Below, piece by piece: positions 54,433 to 62,986 of a DNA stretch of 64,000 nucleotides (position 1 is the stretch's first letter; every line of letters starts with the position of its first letter). The stretch is taken from the NCBI GenBank assembly GCA_020719045.1, contig DYQY01000001.1, forward strand, positions 164,207-228,206. Direction: 5' to 3'. A program made the translations under genes and the position numbers. The notes beneath the pieces are model-generated. The model did no database searches. It saw only the letters and a list, made by a program, of their open reading frames with translations, and was not told the origin of the DNA. Source of the DNA: Candidatus Termititenax sp. GTDB lineage: Bacteria; Margulisbacteria; Riflemargulisbacteria; GWF2-35-9; DYQY01.

Positions 54433-54831
54433 ATGTTTTTCGATATGGGAATAGAAGCTATAAAAGAAGGGTTGTCATTATCAGCTACACAGCAAGGTTT
54501 GATAGCTGAGAATATTGCCAACATATCGACCCCAAAGTATAGACGGCAGGAGGTAGATTTTAGGAGTGCACTAACAAGGCTTATGGGAAATAAGCTTGAC
54601 GTTAATAGGACACACATGAGTCATATGTCTTTTGATTTTAGTCCTGACCAGATGCAAGCAATAATTAAAAAAGACAATGTTACAGCGGTAAATTCAGTTG
54701 GAAATAATGTGGATATAGACAAGGAAATGATGAATATGGCAACAAATAGTACGTATTTTAATGCTTTATCAACTTATACAAGTAAAAAGTTTAATATCTG
54801 GAACTCTGTTATTTCTGAAAGAGTTCTTTAG
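54433..54831 (+). CDS. flgB: flagellar basal-body rod protein FlgB
   Basis: FlgB (132 residues) forms the proximal rod of the flagellum. The N-terminal rod motif (LSATQQGLIAENIANISTPK, about 17-36) is intact. The C-terminal helix with DKEMMNMATNSTYFNALS is typical. First gene of the flgBC-fliFGHIJ operon and translated from a probably leaderless start; flgC follows after 13 bases. Confidence 0.95.
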   Translation: MFFDMGIEAIKEGLSLSATQQGLIAENIANISTPKYRRQEVDFRSALTRLMGNKLDVNRTHMSHMSFDFSPDQMQAIIKKDNVTAVNSVGNNVDIDKEMMNMATNSTYFNALSTYTSKKFNIWNSVISERVL

Positions 54832-54844
54832 TGGGGGTTAGTAA

Positions 54845-55276
54845 ATGAGCTTTTTTAGTTCAGCGTCAGTAATTGGTAGTGGAATGAGTGTTCATCGTGA
54901 AGTGATGGATATTATTGCCGAAAATTTAGCAAATATTAACACTTTGGAAACAGAAAATGGTGAGCCTTTTCAAAGGAAGATACCAATAATTAGTGCAAAG
55001 CAAGGAAACGTCCACTCTTTTTCAAATTTACTTGGTAATCGGATGCAAAGCGAAGTTCAGATTTCTTCTATTAAAAGAGATGAGTCGCCTCCAATTATGC
55101 TTTATGACCCAACGCACCCTATGGCTGACGAAAAAGGGTACATAAAAAAACCTAATATTAGTCAGACGATGGAGATGGTTAGGATGATGGATGCCGTTAG
55201 GGCGTATGAAGCTAATGTTGCAGTTTTCAACTCATCAAAAGCAATGGCTCAAAGAGCGTTACAGATAGGAAGTTAG
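54845..55276 (+). CDS. flgC: flagellar basal-body rod protein FlgC
   Basis: FlgC (143 residues), a second proximal-rod protein. The rod motif is MDIIAENLANINTLETENG, and the C-terminal part (NISQTMEMVRMMDAVRAYEA) assembles with the other rod proteins. GGGGTTAG lies before the ATG. The usual next gene fliE is absent: fliF begins three bases after this stop. Confidence 0.96.
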   Translation: MSFFSSASVIGSGMSVHREVMDIIAENLANINTLETENGEPFQRKIPIISAKQGNVHSFSNLLGNRMQSEVQISSIKRDESPPIMLYDPTHPMADEKGYIKKPNISQTMEMVRMMDAVRAYEANVAVFNSSKAMAQRALQIGS

Positions 55277-55279
55277 TAA

Positions 55280-56797
55280 ATGTCAGAAGTTTTAAAAAGA
55301 ATTTATGAGCAGATTCAGATATTATTGAATCAGCTTAATTTTGCTCAGCGAGTTACTTTAGGTTTGCTGGGATTTATTGTTTTTGCTTCATTTATAGGTA
55401 TTGGTATTTGGGGAACAAGGCCAGATTTTGTTACGCTATATGCTGGACTCGAGGAAGAAAGTACTGGAGAGGTAGTAAAGAAGCTTGATGAGAAGGATAT
55501 TCCGTATAAGATTGGTCCAAATGGTTCATCAATCATGGTTCCATCAAAATATGTCAGGTCACTTAGGGTAGAATTAGCTACAGAGGGCATCCCAAAAGGA
55601 ACTGCGTCTGGTTATGAGTTGTTTGACCAGTTTAAATTAGGAGTTACAGAGTTTACACAAAAAGTGAATTATCAAAGGGCATTAGAGCAAGAGCTAGCAA
55701 GAACCATTTCAAGTATTTCTCAGATAAGGTCAGCTAGAGTTCATATTGTTTTGCCAGAAGAGTCTGTTTTTGTTGCTGATAAGGAAAAAACAACAGCATC
55801 ACTTGTCTTAGATGTAACTGGTTCATTATCTCAATCGCAAATAAACGGAATAGTTCATTTGGTGGCAAGTTCGGTTAAAGGTCTATCGCCAAAGAGCATA
55901 ACAATAGTAGATACAGACAGTAATGTTTTATATGTATACGAGGAAGATGGAATGGTGGATTCAGGGCTTAGTAATAGGCAAATGAACCTTCAGAAGCAGT
56001 ATGAGAATGTGATTGAGGGAAGAATATCCAGTATGTTAACTCAGATTTTTGGTAGCAATTCCTCAGTTGTTAGGGTGAATGTGAAAATGAATTTTGACAA
56101 GCTTGAGTCAGAGAGCGAAATATTTATGCCAGCAGAAGACCCAATACTTAGAAGTGCTCGTACAATGGAAGAGAATTTCGATGGAAATAATGCTGCTAAT
56201 CCAGCTAATATTGGTGGCAATTTAGATAAATCAAATTATGGTAAAACAGACGAGACTACAAACTATGAAATTTCAAAAAAGATAGAGAAATTTGTTAAGG
56301 CTCCTGGATATGTTGAAAGGATTTCGGTTGCAGTTATTTTGGATAGACAGATTTCAGAAGAGCAAACTGCTTTATTAAAAGACGCTATTTCTTCTGCAGC
56401 TGGAGTTGAGACGCAAAGAGGCGATGTTATTTCTTTAAGCAATTTAACTTTTGATAAAACTAGTATGGAAACAACAAAGAAAGAAATGGCTCAGCAGAGA
56501 CAGATGACAATGATTATGGGAGTAGCAAAGAACGTAGGATTAGGCTTACTGCTTGTGTTAACTGTTTTGTATGCATGGACAAGACTAAGGAAACTGCAGG
56601 CGGTTTCAACAGCAGGAGGTTCATTTGGTGTTAATATGACCGACGCAGGAAGAAGTGCAATGCCTGGGTCTGGTGAAGAAGAAGTGTATGCTCAAGAAGA
56701 AAGAAGAACAAACATGAGAAGAGGCTTAGATGAATTAGTTCAGGACAATCCTGAGGTTTTCGCGCGAATATTAAAAAAATGGTTAAGTGAGGGTTAA
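55280..56797 (+). CDS. fliF: flagellar M-ring protein FliF
   Basis: FliF (505 residues) builds the MS ring in the inner membrane, the base for rod, switch and export gate. A first membrane segment (about 24-44, TLGLLGFIVFASFIGIGIWG) is followed by the YscJ-type ring domain (LYAGLEEEST, SARVHIVLPEESVFV). A second membrane segment lies near 412-430. The C-terminal tail (DELVQDNPEVFARILKKWL) binds FliG. Slightly shorter than enterobacterial FliF. Confidence 0.97.
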   Translation: MSEVLKRIYEQIQILLNQLNFAQRVTLGLLGFIVFASFIGIGIWGTRPDFVTLYAGLEEESTGEVVKKLDEKDIPYKIGPNGSSIMVPSKYVRSLRVELATEGIPKGTASGYELFDQFKLGVTEFTQKVNYQRALEQELARTISSISQIRSARVHIVLPEESVFVADKEKTTASLVLDVTGSLSQSQINGIVHLVASSVKGLSPKSITIVDTDSNVLYVYEEDGMVDSGLSNRQMNLQKQYENVIEGRISSMLTQIFGSNSSVVRVNVKMNFDKLESESEIFMPAEDPILRSARTMEENFDGNNAANPANIGGNLDKSNYGKTDETTNYEISKKIEKFVKAPGYVERISVAVILDRQISEEQTALLKDAISSAAGVETQRGDVISLSNLTFDKTSMETTKKEMAQQRQMTMIMGVAKNVGLGLLLVLTVLYAWTRLRKLQAVSTAGGSFGVNMTDAGRSAMPGSGEEEVYAQEERRTNMRRGLDELVQDNPEVFARILKKWLSEG

Positions 56798-56802
56798 CCT
56801 AT

Positions 56803-57822
56803 ATGGCAACAACTGATGTTATCGCCGGCAAGAAAAAGGCTGCCACGCTACTTTTATCTTTACGAAAAGAACAGATAGTTCTTGCACTCAAACAGTTAAG
56901 TGAGTCAGAAGTTGAAGAAGTTACTATGGAGATTGCAAGAATACAGAAAGTTTCTCAAACTGATCAAGATAAAATAATAGAAGAGTTTATGAGGGAAGTT
57001 AAAGAAGCTGGCGGGAAAGTTAATTTTGGTGGCATAGATTACGCTAAGGACCTTTTAGAAAAAGTATTAGGGAAAGAAAAGGCAACAAACGCCTTGAAGG
57101 ATTTTAGAGATGATTTTGGCTTAACTCCTTTTGAGTTTCTGGATAAAGCAGATCCAGAGCAGGTAATAAGATTTATTCAAGACGAACAACCACAAACAAT
57201 AGCTCTTATTTTGGCTTATTTGAATCCTAAAAAAGCAGGGCAGATACTGTCCTTGCTGCCAGAAGATATTCAGCCAGAAGTAGCCAGAAGAATCGCCGTA
57301 ATGGATCAAACACCTCCAAACATTGTAAGACAGATTGAAGGTGTACTTACTGCAAAGATTTCTTCAGTGATTAGTCATCAAGATTTCTCAACTCAGGGAG
57401 GAATTAATTCTTTGGCTGAAGTAATTAATAGTGTAGATAGAAGTACAGAGAAGAAGATTTTGGAGTATTTAGAAGAGGTTGATCCTCAATTATCTGTAGA
57501 GGTTAAGGATTTAATGTTCGTTTTTGAAGATATTATTAGCTTCGAAGATAAACAGATGCAGAGACTATTGCAAGAAGTAGATATGAAAGATCTACCGATG
57601 GCACTTAAGACAGCAAGCGAACAGTTGAAAGCATTGATATTTAAGAATTTATCAGATAGAGCAGTTGAAACTCTCAAAGAAGAAATGGAGTTTATGGGTC
57701 CAGTGAGAGTTAAGGAAGTTGAAGAGGTTCAGCGTAAGATAGTAAATATTGTAAGAAATCTAGAAGAAGCAGGAGAAATATACATTTCAAGAGGCGGCGA
57801 AGCTGCAGAAGAGTTTGTTTGA
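56803..57822 (+). CDS. fliG: flagellar motor switch protein FliG
   Basis: FliG (339 residues) links the MS ring to the rotor and transmits torque. The N-terminal FliF-binding domain (KKAATLLLSLRKEQIVLALK), the middle domain with the EHPQ-like QDEQPQTIALILAYL, and the C-terminal charged torque helix (SDRAVETLKEEMEFMGPVRV) are all visible. It begins five bases after fliF and overlaps fliH by four. Confidence 0.97.
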   Translation: MATTDVIAGKKKAATLLLSLRKEQIVLALKQLSESEVEEVTMEIARIQKVSQTDQDKIIEEFMREVKEAGGKVNFGGIDYAKDLLEKVLGKEKATNALKDFRDDFGLTPFEFLDKADPEQVIRFIQDEQPQTIALILAYLNPKKAGQILSLLPEDIQPEVARRIAVMDQTPPNIVRQIEGVLTAKISSVISHQDFSTQGGINSLAEVINSVDRSTEKKILEYLEEVDPQLSVEVKDLMFVFEDIISFEDKQMQRLLQEVDMKDLPMALKTASEQLKALIFKNLSDRAVETLKEEMEFMGPVRVKEVEEVQRKIVNIVRNLEEAGEIYISRGGEAAEEFV

Positions 57823-58523
57823 TGAAAACAGGAAAGATAATTAAAGCAGAGGAGGCTGTGGCAAGGAAGCTGACGTCAGTAGCTCCAGTTCTTTCATCTT
57901 ATTTTACCGAAGAAATGGTTGTTGAGATGCTAAAAGAAGGAGAGAAGATTGCTTTAATTATTAAAGAAAAAGAAGACGAGATGATGAGTAAAGTAAGGGA
58001 ACATGTTGAGGAAAAGAAGATTCAACTCCAAGCTCAAATGGAAGAGATAAGGCAAAAAGGTTATAACGAAGGATTTGAAGCAGGTAGGCAAGAGTATCTT
58101 TCAACTGTTAAAGATTTTATTACAGATATGCAACAAATTAAGCTTAAAACAGGTTTGGTAGCAGAGGATTTTCTTCAAAATGTTGAAAAACAGATAGTTG
58201 GTTTCTCTTTAGCAATTGCGGAGAAAATAACCAGGATTTCTTTTAAGAATAACACAGAGGCATTAGTTGTCTACATAAAAGGACTTTTTGATAAGGTAAG
58301 CATCAAAGATAGCGTAACAATCAAGGTTCATCCAAAGCAGTTTGATTGGCTAAATAAACATAAAGAAGAGCTTTCACAGTATTTAGGGGTAGATAATTTG
58401 GGTATTCAGAAGGATTCCAATATTGATGAGTGCGGAGTGGGCATATCTATGGATACTGGCTTTATGGATGCTAGTATTAGCTCAATTTTTTCTCAGCTAG
58501 AGAAAAAGATTCTAAATGAGTAG
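57819..58523 (+). CDS. fliH: flagellar export ATPase regulator FliH
   Basis: FliH (234 residues) dimerises and holds the FliI ATPase at the export gate. It has a central coiled coil with KGYNEGFEAGRQEYLSTV (GxxxG-like spacing, as in FliH). The C-terminal domain has KIQ/KVHPKQFDWLNKHKEEL and DECGVGISMDTGFMDASI. It overlaps fliG by four bases and fliI by eight. Identity rests on both sequence and operon position. Confidence 0.88.
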   Translation: MMKTGKIIKAEEAVARKLTSVAPVLSSYFTEEMVVEMLKEGEKIALIIKEKEDEMMSKVREHVEEKKIQLQAQMEEIRQKGYNEGFEAGRQEYLSTVKDFITDMQQIKLKTGLVAEDFLQNVEKQIVGFSLAIAEKITRISFKNNTEALVVYIKGLFDKVSIKDSVTIKVHPKQFDWLNKHKEELSQYLGVDNLGIQKDSNIDECGVGISMDTGFMDASISSIFSQLEKKILNE

Positions 58524-59829
58524 TATTGATTTACAGAAATATATAAACAAGCTAGACCAGATTGAGCCAGTTATTACAAAGGGAATGGTTAAAGACATTT
58601 CAGGCTTAGTTATTGCTGCCACTGGTCCAATGGCTCCAATAGGCCATGTGTGTTTAATCCACAATAAGGCTGGAGATGTTATTCGTTCCGAGGTGGTTGG
58701 TTTTGGCAATGGAAGAGTGCTTTTAATGCCACTTGGAGAGATGGAGGGCATAAGTGCTGGTGACTTGGTAGAGTCTGTAGGCAAGTGTTTGACTGTGCCT
58801 GTTAGTAATAATCTACTGGGGAGGGTTTTAAGTGGCTTAGGGGAGCCCATAGATGGGAAAGGTGATGTCGATGTCACTAAAAGGGTGCCAGTTTATGCTC
58901 AGCCACCTAACCCGTTGTTAAGAGAGAGAATCAATAAGCATTTAGGCGTAGGAGTTAAAGCCATCGATGGTTGTTTAACTTTTGGTCGTGGTCAAAGAAT
59001 TGGAATATTTGCTGGTTCAGGTGTTGGTAAGTCAACCTTGCTTGGTATGATAGCTAGGAATACAGAAGCAGATATAAACGTTATAGCTTTAGTTGGAGAA
59101 CGAGGAAGAGAAGTTAGGGACTTCATAGAGAAGTCACTAGGAGAGGAAGGGTTAAAACGGTCTGTAGTAGTTGTTGCAACATCTGACCAGCCAGCATTAA
59201 TAAGAATAAAGGCAGTTTTAACAGCAACAGCAATTGCTGAATATTTTCGAGATCAGGGTAAAGATGTTTTGCTCATGATGGATTCAATTACCAGATTTGC
59301 AATGGCGCAGAGAGAAGTAGGGTTAACAATTGGTGAACCGCCTACGACCAAAGGGTATCCTCCTTCTGTTTTTGCAATGCTACCAAAGTTTTTAGAGCGT
59401 GCAGGAACTAGTGACAAAGGCAGTATTACAGGCATTTATACGGTATTAGTAGACTCGGACGATATGAATGAGCCAATAGCTGATGCCTCTAGAAGTATTT
59501 TAGATGGACATATTGTGTTAGACCGTAAGATAGCGTCAAAGAATATTTGGCCTGCGATTGATGTGTTAGGCAGCCTTAGTAGAGTAATGCCAGACGTAGT
59601 GACTAAAGAGCACATGAAGGCAAATTATAGGCTAAGAGAGCTTGTAGCAGTGTATCGAGACGCTGAGGATTTAATAAATATTGGTGCATATGCTGCTGGA
59701 AGTAATCCAAAGATAGATGAAGCAATCAAGAAGATGGATGGAATTCTTAGTTTTTTAAAGCAGGACGTTGATGAGAAATATGTTTTTGACGATGAAGTTA
59801 GTATTTTAAAGAGAGCTGTAGGAGTTTAG
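58516..59829 (+). CDS. fliI: flagellum-specific ATP synthase FliI
   Basis: FliI (437 residues) is the F1-beta-like ATPase of the type III flagellar export apparatus. Walker A is GIFAGSGVGKSTLLGMIAR, and Walker B is VLLMMDSITRFAMAQREVGL. The GEPPTTKGYPPSVFAMLPKF block is specific to FliI/YscN proteins. The N-terminal beta-barrel (GVISGLV-type SGLVIAATGPMAP) is present. Normal length; the fliJ start follows one base after its stop. Confidence 0.98.
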   Translation: MSSIDLQKYINKLDQIEPVITKGMVKDISGLVIAATGPMAPIGHVCLIHNKAGDVIRSEVVGFGNGRVLLMPLGEMEGISAGDLVESVGKCLTVPVSNNLLGRVLSGLGEPIDGKGDVDVTKRVPVYAQPPNPLLRERINKHLGVGVKAIDGCLTFGRGQRIGIFAGSGVGKSTLLGMIARNTEADINVIALVGERGREVRDFIEKSLGEEGLKRSVVVVATSDQPALIRIKAVLTATAIAEYFRDQGKDVLLMMDSITRFAMAQREVGLTIGEPPTTKGYPPSVFAMLPKFLERAGTSDKGSITGIYTVLVDSDDMNEPIADASRSILDGHIVLDRKIASKNIWPAIDVLGSLSRVMPDVVTKEHMKANYRLRELVAVYRDAEDLINIGAYAAGSNPKIDEAIKKMDGILSFLKQDVDEKYVFDDEVSILKRAVGV

Positions 59830-59830
59830 G

Positions 59831-60259
59831 GTGAAGAAGTTTATTTTTAGAATGCAGCGTGTTTTGGATATTAAGGAAAAGAAAGAGGAGATGCTCAAGC
59901 AAGAGCTTGGAAAATTGATACAGAGAAGAGTTGCACATGAAGAGGTGAGAGATTATTTTATTAAGCAAATGAATGATGAGTTTAATAAAATGAGAGACAG
60001 TAAATCGTTTTCAAGTGCAGATCAAACATTAGAAGAGAATTATATTCATGCCTTAAAGAATAATATTTATAAACAGAAACTGATAATTACTGATTGTGAA
60101 AATAAGATAGATAAGAAGAGATTAGAAATTCTGGAGAACAGAAAAGAAATTAAAGTTTTAGAGAAGCTAAAGGAAAAGCAAAAAGAGCAGTACATGTATG
60201 ACTATATGCTTCTTGAGCGTAAAGAAATGGATGAAGTAGCTTCAAGAGTTACTCTCTGA
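59831..60259 (+). CDS. fliJ: flagellar export protein FliJ
   Basis: FliJ (142 residues) is a coiled-coil stalk protein of the export ATPase. The sequence is a basic antiparallel coiled coil starting FIFRMQRVLDIKEKKEEMLK, the typical FliJ opening. The start is GTG. It ends the operon and overlaps the convergent GspE-like gene by 18 bases. No hook or fliK genes follow on this strand. Confidence 0.88.
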   Translation: MKKFIFRMQRVLDIKEKKEEMLKQELGKLIQRRVAHEEVRDYFIKQMNDEFNKMRDSKSFSSADQTLEENYIHALKNNIYKQKLIITDCENKIDKKRLEILENRKEIKVLEKLKEKQKEQYMYDYMLLERKEMDEVASRVTL

Positions 60260-61138
60260 AGGTAGAAATATTTCAAAGTCAGCGGTTCTGTTATGTTCAT
60301 CTTTTTTAATTAGTCGTTGATTGAATACGCCTAGTAGTGCTTCTTGGATAAGTAGTTCCTTTATTTCAAAATCAATAAACCTTGCGATAGCTGATTTTGC
60401 AGTATTTGTATGCATGGTAGCAAATACTAGGTGTCCAGTCATGGCTGCCCTAATGGCAATTTGAGCTGTTTCCTGGTCTCGTATTTCTCCTATCAAGATA
60501 ACATCTGGGTCATGTCTTAGTACAGACCTAAGAATATTGGAGAAGGTCATGCCAATTACTTCATTTACCTGTATTTGGGTAAAGGCTGGGACGATGTATT
60601 CAATTGGGTCTTCAATGGATACAATATGTAGGTCCGGTGATTGGTTATGTAGATGCTTAATTAGCGAGTACAGCGTGGTTGTTTTGCCGCTTCCGGTTGG
60701 TCCAGTAGTAAGAATCATGCCTTCTTTCTTGCTCAGTAGCAACTGTGTTTTTTCTAAAAGATTTTCATTCATTCCAAGCTGGTGTATGCTTGGGATATTA
60801 TTTCCTTTTGGAAGAATTCTTAGTGCTATGTTTTCACCAAATAGAGAAGGAATAATAGATATTCTTAAGTCGTGTTCCTCATTTTCAGTAGCAAAGCTAA
60901 ACCTTCCGTCTTGGGCATTTAATGAATTAGATGAACTTAAGTTAGCTAGCACTTTTATTCTGTTTACAATAGAAGAGTAGATTTCAATTGGTAGTGTGTT
61001 GGTAGTTACAAGCTTACCAATTATACGGTTTTTTACTATTACACTTTGATCAGTTGGGTGGATATGAATGTCTGTCGCATTATTCTTTATTGCGTTTTTG
61101 ATAATCTCATTTATTTGATACACCGGATTTGATTGCAC
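60242..61138 (-). CDS. GspE/PilB-family secretion ATPase, compact
   Basis: A 298-residue type II secretion/type IV pilus ATPase. It starts with the N2-like sensor domain (NNATDIHIHPTDQSVIVKNR). Walker A is GPTGSGKT (146-153), the Asp-box region is IVSIEDPIEY, and Walker B is VILIGEIRDQETAQ, followed by the His-box MTGHLVFATMHTN. The N1 domain and the tetracysteine zinc motif of GspE/PilB are absent, giving about half the usual length. GTG 61138 is fixed by AAGGAGGT eight bases upstream, inside aroE, so the genes overlap by 32 bases. It could be PilT-like in role, but the sequence is closer to GspE. Confidence 0.9.
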   Translation of the reverse strand: MQSNPVYQINEIIKNAIKNNATDIHIHPTDQSVIVKNRIIGKLVTTNTLPIEIYSSIVNRIKVLANLSSSNSLNAQDGRFSFATENEEHDLRISIIPSLFGENIALRILPKGNNIPSIHQLGMNENLLEKTQLLLSKKEGMILTTGPTGSGKTTTLYSLIKHLHNQSPDLHIVSIEDPIEYIVPAFTQIQVNEVIGMTFSNILRSVLRHDPDVILIGEIRDQETAQIAIRAAMTGHLVFATMHTNTAKSAIARFIDFEIKELLIQEALLGVFNQRLIKKDEHNRTADFEIFLPSESNS

Positions 61139-61952
61139 GTAAAAATACCTCCTTGGAGATATTATAACGTAAACTCTTTAAAAACCAAAACATTTCTCCT
61201 AAAATTCCTTGTCCTGCTAACATCCCGAGTCCATTAATTGTTTGTAGACCTAGGGATGAGGCTATTTTCATCAGTTTTGTTTCGGGTGGTGAATAGATGA
61301 TATCTACTACCAAGCAAGTCTTTTTGGCTAATGAAAGTTGTTCGTAACTCAGTACGCTTTGGTCTATCGTGTTTTCCATGCCAATTGGTGTTGTATTAAT
61401 GATTAAATCCATATCAGGTATGACGTTAATGAAGTCTTTTGCTAAGATTGTTTCTATTCTATTGTCAGCGTATTGAGTTTTAATTCCATTAGCTCTCTCG
61501 CTAGAAATATCAGAAACCACTATCTTTTTACATTTTTCATTTAAGGCTGTGTAGGTAATTGCTTTAGCTGCACCACCAGCTCCTAAAAGTAAAATATTCT
61601 TATTTAGTAGCTCGAAGTTTGCATCTTCTTTAAGCATTAAACTAAAGCCAGGAGCATCTGTGTTTGTCCCAATGTATTTTCCGTTTACAAGTTTTACTGT
61701 GTTTACCGCTCCAATCTGTTTTGCTGTATCAGTTAGTTCATCGCATAGCGGTAGCGCATCTTCTTTATAGGGAATGGTTACGTTGAATCCTTTAAATTTC
61801 TTAGACTTAAAAAGTTCACCAAGCTCTTCTTTTTTTAATGGATAAGAGACATAAGTTGCATCAATATTTTCTTCGGAGAAAAAGAAGTTATGTAAAGCAG
61901 GGGAAAGAGAATAACCTAGCGGGTACCCAATTACGGCATATTGTTCTGTCAC
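61107..61952 (-). CDS. aroE: shikimate dehydrogenase
   Basis: AroE (about 281 residues) reduces 3-dehydroshikimate with NADPH in aromatic amino acid synthesis. The start domain reads YAVIGYPLGYSLSPALHN. The catalytic lysine is in NVTIPYKE and the aspartate in GTNTDAPGF. The NADP motif is LLLGAGGAAKAI. I take GTG 61952, which shares a base with the cheB stop (TAGTG); upstream TTG and GTG codons would add up to four residues. A metabolic gene inside a chemotaxis operon. Confidence 0.94.
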   Translation of the reverse strand: MTEQYAVIGYPLGYSLSPALHNFFFSEENIDATYVSYPLKKEELGELFKSKKFKGFNVTIPYKEDALPLCDELTDTAKQIGAVNTVKLVNGKYIGTNTDAPGFSLMLKEDANFELLNKNILLLGAGGAAKAITYTALNEKCKKIVVSDISSERANGIKTQYADNRIETILAKDFINVIPDMDLIINTTPIGMENTIDQSVLSYEQLSLAKKTCLVVDIIYSPPETKLMKIASSLGLQTINGLGMLAGQGILGEMFWFLKSLRYNISKEVFLRAIKSGVSNK

Positions 61953-62986
61953 TAGGTGCACCAACCAAGAATAGTTTCAGGCACCTTATCGAGAGGAACT
62001 TGTTTTTCGACAGCACCAGCTTCGAAGGCAGCTCTTGGCATTCCATATACGACGCAGCTAGCCTCGTCTTGTCCTACTATTCTAGCTCCCTCTTTTTTCA
62101 TTGTAAGTAGCCCAGCAGTTCCATCATTACCCATTCCTGTCAAAATGGCGCCAATAGCATTTCTTCCAGCATTTTTAGCTACAGATTGAAATAGCACGTC
62201 AGCGGCAGGGCGTTGATAGCATACTTGTGGACCTTTATTTAGTCCTACACTGTATCTTGCACCACTTTTATTAAGCACCATATGGAAATCCCCAGGAGCA
62301 ATGTAAATTTTGCCGTTAGAAATAATGTCTCCTTCTTCTGCCTCTTTCACGTCACATACGCAGGCATCATTAAGAGAGTCTGCAAAGCTTTTGGTAAATC
62401 CCGGAGGCATATGTTGTACAACCATAATACACGGACTGTTTTTTGGAAATTGAGGCAATATTTTTCTTAAAGCAAGCGTTCCACCTGTTGAAGAACCAAT
62501 TGCAATTATTTTATCTGTAGTAGTAATAATATAATTCTTTGTTGAATGGGTAGGAGCATTTGTTGCGATAGTTTTTTTGTAATTAACTATATTAATAGTT
62601 GCAGCTATTTTTATTTTTCTTCCTAACTCCATTATAAGCTCCATGCCGCTACTTTGAGCGTTTGGCTTACAAAGAACATCGATAGCCCCTAGCTCCATGG
62701 CCTTTATCGCATTTGCGCTATTTTTTGGCGAAACTGAGCTAACAATAATCGTTGGAGTTGGGAAATACGTCATTATTTTCCCAAGGAAAGTAAGTCCGTC
62801 CATTCGTGGCATTTCAATATCCAGAGTAATTACATCTGGTTTTAGATTCACAATTTGGTCTCTAGCGTGAAAAGGGTCAATCGCTGAGCCAATAACTTCA
62901 ATGCCAGGGATTTTATTTAGACCTTCAGTAAAGGTTTTTCTAATTAAGGCAGAATCATCTACAACAAATACTCTTACGTTATTCAT
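61952..62986 (-). CDS. cheB: chemotaxis response regulator protein-glutamate methylesterase
   Basis: CheB (344 residues) removes methyl groups from chemoreceptors when phosphorylated by CheA. The receiver domain has phospho-acceptor D56 (LDIEMPRMDG). The esterase domain has the triad S166 (AIGSSTGGT), H192 (VQHMPPGF) and D289 (TGMGNDGTAG). It overlaps cheR by eight bases and aroE by one. Confidence 0.97.
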   Translation of the reverse strand: MNNVRVFVVDDSALIRKTFTEGLNKIPGIEVIGSAIDPFHARDQIVNLKPDVITLDIEMPRMDGLTFLGKIMTYFPTPTIIVSSVSPKNSANAIKAMELGAIDVLCKPNAQSSGMELIMELGRKIKIAATINIVNYKKTIATNAPTHSTKNYIITTTDKIIAIGSSTGGTLALRKILPQFPKNSPCIMVVQHMPPGFTKSFADSLNDACVCDVKEAEEGDIISNGKIYIAPGDFHMVLNKSGARYSVGLNKGPQVCYQRPAADVLFQSVAKNAGRNAIGAILTGMGNDGTAGLLTMKKEGARIVGQDEASCVVYGMPRAAFEAGAVEKQVPLDKVPETILGWCT

